Translations under genes and position numbers: made by a program
Assembly (NCBI GenBank): GCA_030040815.1
Contig: JASHSZ010000723.1
Coordinates: 1-8,447 of the forward strand
DNA from: Streptosporangiaceae bacterium
GTDB taxonomy: Bacteria > Actinomycetota > Actinomycetes > Streptosporangiales > Streptosporangiaceae
Direction: 5' to 3'
DNA: 8,447 nt
Shown: piece after piece, positions 6,187 through 8,447 of the stretch
Layout: the number at the start of each line of letters is the position of its first letter
Numbering within the stretch: the stretch's first letter is position 1
Notes under the pieces: model-generated
What the model was told of the DNA's origin: nothing
What the model saw: the letters and a program-made list of their open reading frames with translations, nothing else
Database searches by the model: none

Positions 6187-6849
6187 GGCCGCCTACCTTC
6201 TTCCGGATGGTGGTAGCGCCGCGGATGCGGTGACGCTTCCATCCTCGCCTGTGACGGATGGGAGGTGACAGGTGGCCCCATGTCCCCAGGCCGGTCCTTG
6301 CTGATGGCAGGCAACCTGGCATATCGGGCAACTAACGCGGGTCGTGCCTTGCGGAGCGATTCGCCAACGGCATCCAAGACCATTTCCCGGGCCAGGCTCG
6401 CGCTGCGCGCGGGCGTGCCACGTCCGTCCCGCGCCCGCACCGGGAGATCACGTGAGTCTCGAATCGGGCTACTGGATGGGGGTTGGTCCAGTCACGCCTG
6501 AGTCTGGTCGTTGCGAGTGTCAGCTACTGAGGTCCACGAAAGCGCATCAGGTTCCAGCTCCGGCTCCAACGCGCGCAGGAGCGCAGCAACCTGCCATCGG
6601 TGCGCTGCTGCTCTGGCAGCCGCCTTCGGCCATGCCGCCAGGCCGCGAACGCTTGCCTGGGCCCGCCCGACCATCCGCTTATGAGCGCGCCCGGAAAACC
6701 ATCGCGCGAGCTCGGAGCCAGTACCGATCGGCGGAGCTCGTGTGCAGGCCGCCGACTGCGCGGTCACACGGCGTGAGTCAGATTTCGAGCTTGATGAGGC
6801 GCCAGATCAGCGGCGCGGCGCTCCGTGGACCCCGGTGGACCCGTGAGCC
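6187..6849. other. Gene-poor stretch, nothing recognised
   Basis: No gene is supported here. A minus-strand frame ending at 6183 overlaps the DUF1876 start by ATGA, which looks like coupling, but its codon third positions are only about 60% GC and it has no ribosome-binding site. A minus frame at 6492-6767 (GTG start, Ala/Arg-rich) has intermediate bias and no ribosome-binding site. A plus frame from GTG 6265 or ATG 6280 has GGGAGG nearby but no recognisable product. The stretch upstream of 6186 presumably contains the DUF1876 promoter, though I could not pick out its elements. Confidence 0.4.
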
Positions 6850-7028
6850 GTAACTCATGCCTTATCCAGGAGTTACCGCCGGCCGTTGTCACCAGTCAAC
6901 CGGCACGGTTCTGGGGGTGGGCGATGACGAGTCGTCCTACCGTCCGAGTCCAGTGACTGCACACGGGGCACGGCGACCACACCGCACGAGCCGTGCGGCG
7001 GCGTGCCGAAGGTCGGGCAGAGGCCCGC
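6850..7028 (+). promoter_or_regulatory. Leader region, copy B of the duplicated upstream module
   Basis: This is the diverged copy of 2638-2825. It keeps GTAAC-N17-GTTAC (6850-6876), the block TCGTCCTA-x-CGTCCGA at 6932, a pre-start hairpin at 6982-6998 and a purine-rich GAGG before ATG 7029. The total is about 10 nt shorter than copy A, all between the TCGTCCTA block and the ATG. Read on the minus strand, part of it is an open frame with a CPVC motif (see the separate entry), so a coding explanation for the conservation is also possible. Confidence 0.55.
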
Positions 7029-7030
7029 AT
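6896..7030 (-). CDS. Candidate 44-codon ORF with a CPxC motif, antisense to leader B
   Basis: From ATG 7030 the minus strand encodes a basic 44-residue peptide whose second half, VWSPCPVCSHWTRTVGRLV, then IAHP, resembles the zinc-ribbon-like starts seen in small actinobacterial plasmid or phage proteins, from memory. The equivalent minus-strand reading of leader copy A gives a related but frame-shifted string (PCVVRTYWCRTLGRF), so copy A would be decayed. No good ribosome-binding site precedes the ATG, and only one Cys pair is present. This competes with the view that the region is a plus-strand leader. Confidence 0.22.
   Translation of the reverse strand: MRASARPSARRRTARAVWSPCPVCSHWTRTVGRLVIAHPQNRAG
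6982..6998 (+). promoter_or_regulatory. Leader hairpin, copy B
   Basis: CCGCACG-AGC-CGTGCGG forms a perfect 7-bp stem with a 3-nt loop, ending 30 nt before ATG 7029. It sits where copy A has its 9-bp hairpin, with different bases in both arms, so the pairing rather than the sequence appears to be kept. Confidence 0.5.
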
Positions 7031-7481
7031 GACGTCTATCCGGCCAGCAGCCCCGCCGGGGGCAAGAGCGCCCGGTCGTCGAGGCGACGCGCACGGCACC
7101 GCGGTGCGTGCCCACGCGGTGGCGGCCGGGCTGGCCGCCGTGGCCGCGCTGCAGAGCAGCCAGTTCTGGCTCGTCCTGCGGCAGGACGCGCAGGTGGGCG
7201 TCGTCTCTGGGCTAGCTAATCTGCTCGCGAACATGCCCTGCCTTGTTGTGAGCATGAGCTGCGCCAACCTCGTCACGCATCGGCTGCTGATAGCTCCCTG
7301 GCTGGCGCTGGTCCGTCACGTTCGGCGCCCGAGGCTACGGCCCGTCGCGCGAGAGCCTCAGGCAGATTGTGCAGACCTCGATTGCCGTTGCCGTCCGCCT
7401 CGGCCGATCCGGTGCACCGGATCGGCCGAGGCTGGTCGGCTGAGTCAGCTCATTGAGAAGATCGGTGATCTGAGCGCCTAG
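7029..7481 (+). CDS. Hypothetical protein with Cys-rich tail
   Basis: This is an unrecognised 150-residue ORF. ATG 7029 is chosen because it lines up with the lipoprotein ATG in the duplicated leader: both begin ATGACGT and follow a GAGG. Codon third positions are strongly GC from about residue 25 to 98, supporting coding. The first 25 residues are Pro/Arg/Ala-rich. Residues 30-98 are largely hydrophobic and helical (AVAAGLAAVAAL, GLANLLANMPCLVVSMSCA, LLIAPWLALV) and could be membrane-associated, although a Gln/Asp-containing break at 51-55 interrupts them. The tail has cysteines at 114, 119, 121 and 129. Codons 123-135 run through a perfect 36-bp palindrome. The stop overlaps the convergent minus-strand gene by 4 bp within CCTAGG. 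The true gene may end earlier or be degraded. Confidence 0.42.
   Translation: MTSIRPAAPPGARAPGRRGDAHGTAVRAHAVAAGLAAVAALQSSQFWLVLRQDAQVGVVSGLANLLANMPCLVVSMSCANLVTHRLLIAPWLALVRHVRRPRLRPVAREPQADCADLDCRCRPPRPIRCTGSAEAGRLSQLIEKIGDLSA
7397..7432. terminator. Perfect 36-bp palindrome, probable bidirectional terminator
   Basis: The two halves, beginning GCCTCGGCCGATCCGGTG, are exact reverse complements, giving in RNA a stem of up to about 15 GC-rich pairs around a GTGCAC apex. It lies 46 nt beyond the stop of the minus-strand repeat-protein operon, in the position expected for its terminator. No T-run flanks it, as is usual in high-GC actinobacteria. On the plus strand it falls within the last codons of the 7029-7481 ORF, which is odd for a terminator. 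A dyad-binding protein site is the alternative. Confidence 0.7.
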
Positions 7482-7849
7482 GCTCCCGGCTTTCGGGCCG
7501 GGCCGCTCGGACTGCCTGCTCTGGCAGGGCCCCTACGAGACGACTCACCGGCCATGAGCTGTTCTAGGTACTTCATGAGCCTCGGTGCTAGCAGGTCCGC
7601 CAGCGCCGGCGCTAGCGCCTCAGCCAGCGCCGAGCCGAAGGCCTCTGCGAGGAGAAGCCGTTCGAGCATCGACGCCTTAGAGCCTGCCAGCGTTGATGCG
7701 AAGGCAGTTTCCAGCAGGCTTGCCGTTGCCTTGCCGCGGCCGGCCGCTTGCGATGACAGGCTGCCCTCGCTGAGGATTTCGCTAATCAGATCATCGATCA
7801 GCGACTCTGGTTGGTCTTGCCCCGTGTCCTTAGCCGATTCACCGGCCAT
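7478..7849 (-). CDS. Ala/Leu-rich helical partner of the repeat protein
   Basis: The 123-residue protein is unrecognised. A polar N-terminus leads into QPESLIDDLISEILSEGS (13-30), then long predicted amphipathic helices at about 43-72 and 73-101 (LAEALAPALADLLAP, then RLMKYLEQLM), and a disordered basic Gly/Pro/Ser/Arg tail from 102. The pentapeptide MAGES occurs at both residues 1 and 99. The ESLI-acidic motif recalls the ESLIE linker of the upstream repeat protein. No signal peptide or catalytic motif is seen; a helical bundle or oligomerising adaptor is plausible. Its ATG shares one base with the upstream TAA (TAATG), and GGGGGG lies just before it, so translation is coupled and the two proteins probably work together. 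It is followed by the 36-bp palindrome. Confidence 0.78.
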   Translation of the reverse strand: MAGESAKDTGQDQPESLIDDLISEILSEGSLSSQAAGRGKATASLLETAFASTLAGSKASMLERLLLAEAFGSALAEALAPALADLLAPRLMKYLEQLMAGESSRRGPARAGSPSGPARKPGA

Positions 7850-8352
7850 TAACGCCCCCCCAGCAGCGCCTCCGCGAGCACCGGATGCTCGACGCCTAGT
7901 CGGCGTTCGCGGCGCCGCCGCATGAGCGCGGCGAGCAGCAGCGGGTGCTCGATGACGGGTTCGTCGTCCTCGTCGCGGCGCCGCCGCATGAGCGCGGCGA
8001 GCAGCAGCGGGTGCTCGATCAGGCTTTCACCGCGCTCGCGGCCGCGCCGCCGCATGAGCGCGGCGAGCAGCAGCGGGTGCTCGATGACGGGTTCGTCGTC
8101 CTCCTCGCGGCGCCGCCGCATGAGCGCGGCGAGCAGCAGCGGGTGCTCGATGACGGGTTCGTCGTCCTCCTCGCGGCGCCGCCGCATGAGCGCGGCGAGC
8201 AGCAGCGGGTGCTCGATCAGGCTTTCACCGCGCTCGCGGCGCCGCCGCATGAGCGCGGCGAGCAGCAGCGGGTGCTCGATGACGGATTCGTGTCCGTCCT
8301 CCTTGCTCATGAGGGCGCCGAGTACCTCTTCAGTCGCTTCAGCGGTCGTCAT
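7849..8352 (-). CDS. Tandem 22-residue repeat protein (EHPLLLAALMRRRR array)
   Basis: The 167-residue protein consists almost wholly of repeats. A degenerate N-terminal unit (1-25, with EEVLGALMSKEDGHESVI) is followed by six full units: 26-46, 47-68, 69-90, 91-112, 113-134 and 135-154. A partial EHPVLAEALL (155-164) ends it. Each unit is EHPLLLAALMRRR plus a charged linker of two kinds, acidic (REEDDEPVI or RDEDDEPVI) or mixed (RERGESLI or GRERGESLI). A unit would form a short helix with a hydrophobic half, a basic cluster and, in most, an acidic end, so neighbouring units could stack by charge. There is no signal peptide and no cysteine. ATG 8352 follows GGAGG with 4-nt spacing. I do not recognise the family; a scaffold or array of binding motifs is inference. 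Reading on the minus strand is favoured by the ribosome-binding site, coupling and sensible composition. Confidence 0.85.
   Translation of the reverse strand: MTTAEATEEVLGALMSKEDGHESVIEHPLLLAALMRRRRERGESLIEHPLLLAALMRRRREEDDEPVIEHPLLLAALMRRRREEDDEPVIEHPLLLAALMRRRGRERGESLIEHPLLLAALMRRRRDEDDEPVIEHPLLLAALMRRRRERRLGVEHPVLAEALLGGR
7891..8277 (-). repeat. In-frame tandem DNA repeat, six units of 60-66 bp
   Basis: On the plus strand the unit starts with CATGAGCGCGGCGAGC at 7921, 7987, 8053, 8119, 8185 and 8248, spacings of 66, 66, 66, 66 and 63. The first 33 bases of each unit are identical in all six. The 66-bp units at 8053 and 8119 are identical throughout, and the one at 7921 differs from them by one base in the linker. 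All spacings are multiples of three, so the coding frame is preserved. Confidence 0.95.
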
Positions 8353-8400
8353 GAATCCTCCGATTAGTCAGAATTAGGAACATTGATATGGTTCATGGTC
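8353..8400 (-). promoter_or_regulatory. AT-rich upstream region of the repeat-protein operon
   Basis: About 40 nt of unusually AT-rich sequence (8361-8397) precedes GGAGG (8361-8357) and ATG 8352, in a window otherwise very GC-rich. It is the likely promoter region of the two-gene operon. Within it GAAC-N9-GTTC (8378-8394) is a short dyad that could be an operator. No convincing -35/-10 pair could be assigned. Confidence 0.4.
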
Positions 8401-8447
8401 GTTGCCGGGACGTCTCGTCAGGGGTCTACCGCTGCCCTGGCAAAGCG

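Noticed and set aside
6270..6310. Possible DosR box near the DUF1876 gene
   Set aside because: GTCCCC and GGTCC occur here but as direct, not inverted, elements; no GGGAC-N4-GTCCC-type palindrome is present.
6183..6440. Minus-strand ORF overlapping the DUF1876 start by ATGA
   Set aside because: Third-position GC is only about 60%, there is no ribosome-binding site, and the product is not recognisable; the overlap is probably chance.
7921..8280. CRISPR-like array: 33-bp identical units at regular 66-bp spacing
   Set aside because: The 'spacers' are themselves near-identical, all spacings are multiples of three and the tract is one reading frame with ribosome-binding site and start. No cas genes are seen.
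7922..8377. Plus-strand ORFs across the repeat (Ser/Arg-rich or HERGEQQRVL-type)
   Set aside because: They arise because repeat units are multiples of three and lack stops in other frames. They have no ribosome-binding site, and the minus-strand frame has a start, ribosome-binding site and coupled partner.
8376..8404. ECF-type promoter (GGAAC...CGTT) reading out of the window
   Set aside because: The spacing does not fit well and nothing downstream is visible, so it could easily be chance.

Overview
The window is GC-rich, with GTG/TTG starts, Shine-Dalgarno-led genes and stop/start overlaps. Several families in it (DUF664/DinB, stand-alone ATP-dependent ligase, DUF1876/Rv2632c-like, secreted PKD-like protein with lipoprotein partner) are characteristic of high-GC Actinomycetota, so I read it as chromosomal DNA of an actinomycete. 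No integrase, transposase, tRNA or rRNA was seen, and no species can be named.

Positions 1-2634 (plus strand) hold housekeeping and stress-type accessory genes: the tail of a gene that overlaps the next by TTGA, an SRPBCC-YCII two-domain protein, a DinB/DUF664 protein, and a single-domain ATP-dependent DNA ligase of the LigD/LigC type. Positions 2638-4282 hold a leader region followed by an overlapping gene pair for an NTF2-like lipoprotein and a secreted Ig/PKD-like protein. Positions 4283-5229 lie on the minus strand: a GNAT acetyltransferase gene and, just past its stop, a well-formed TPP riboswitch aptamer (4439-4534) with no thiamine gene after it. Positions 5230-6848 are mostly gene-poor, apart from one DUF1876 gene (5920-6186).

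Positions 6850-7481 repeat, in diverged form, the leader seen at 2638-2825. The copy keeps a GTAAC-N17-GTTAC dyad, a hairpin about 30 nt before the start whose sequence has changed but whose pairing is kept, the Shine-Dalgarno region and the first codons. It leads into an unrecognised 150-codon ORF. A perfect 36-bp palindrome (7397-7432) sits near the end of that ORF, and the ORF converges with the next operon.

Positions 7478-8352 (minus strand) are the most unusual part: a two-gene, TAATG-coupled operon. The first gene encodes a protein built almost entirely from six 20-22-residue repeats (EHPLLLAALMRRRR plus a charged linker) with degenerate flanking units. The second encodes an Ala/Leu-rich helical partner. 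I recognise neither protein. The near-identical repeats, including invariant synonymous positions, suggest a recently expanded or homogenised scaffold or binding-motif array. This operon, the orphan riboswitch and the duplicated structured leader are the three candidates for undescribed biology.
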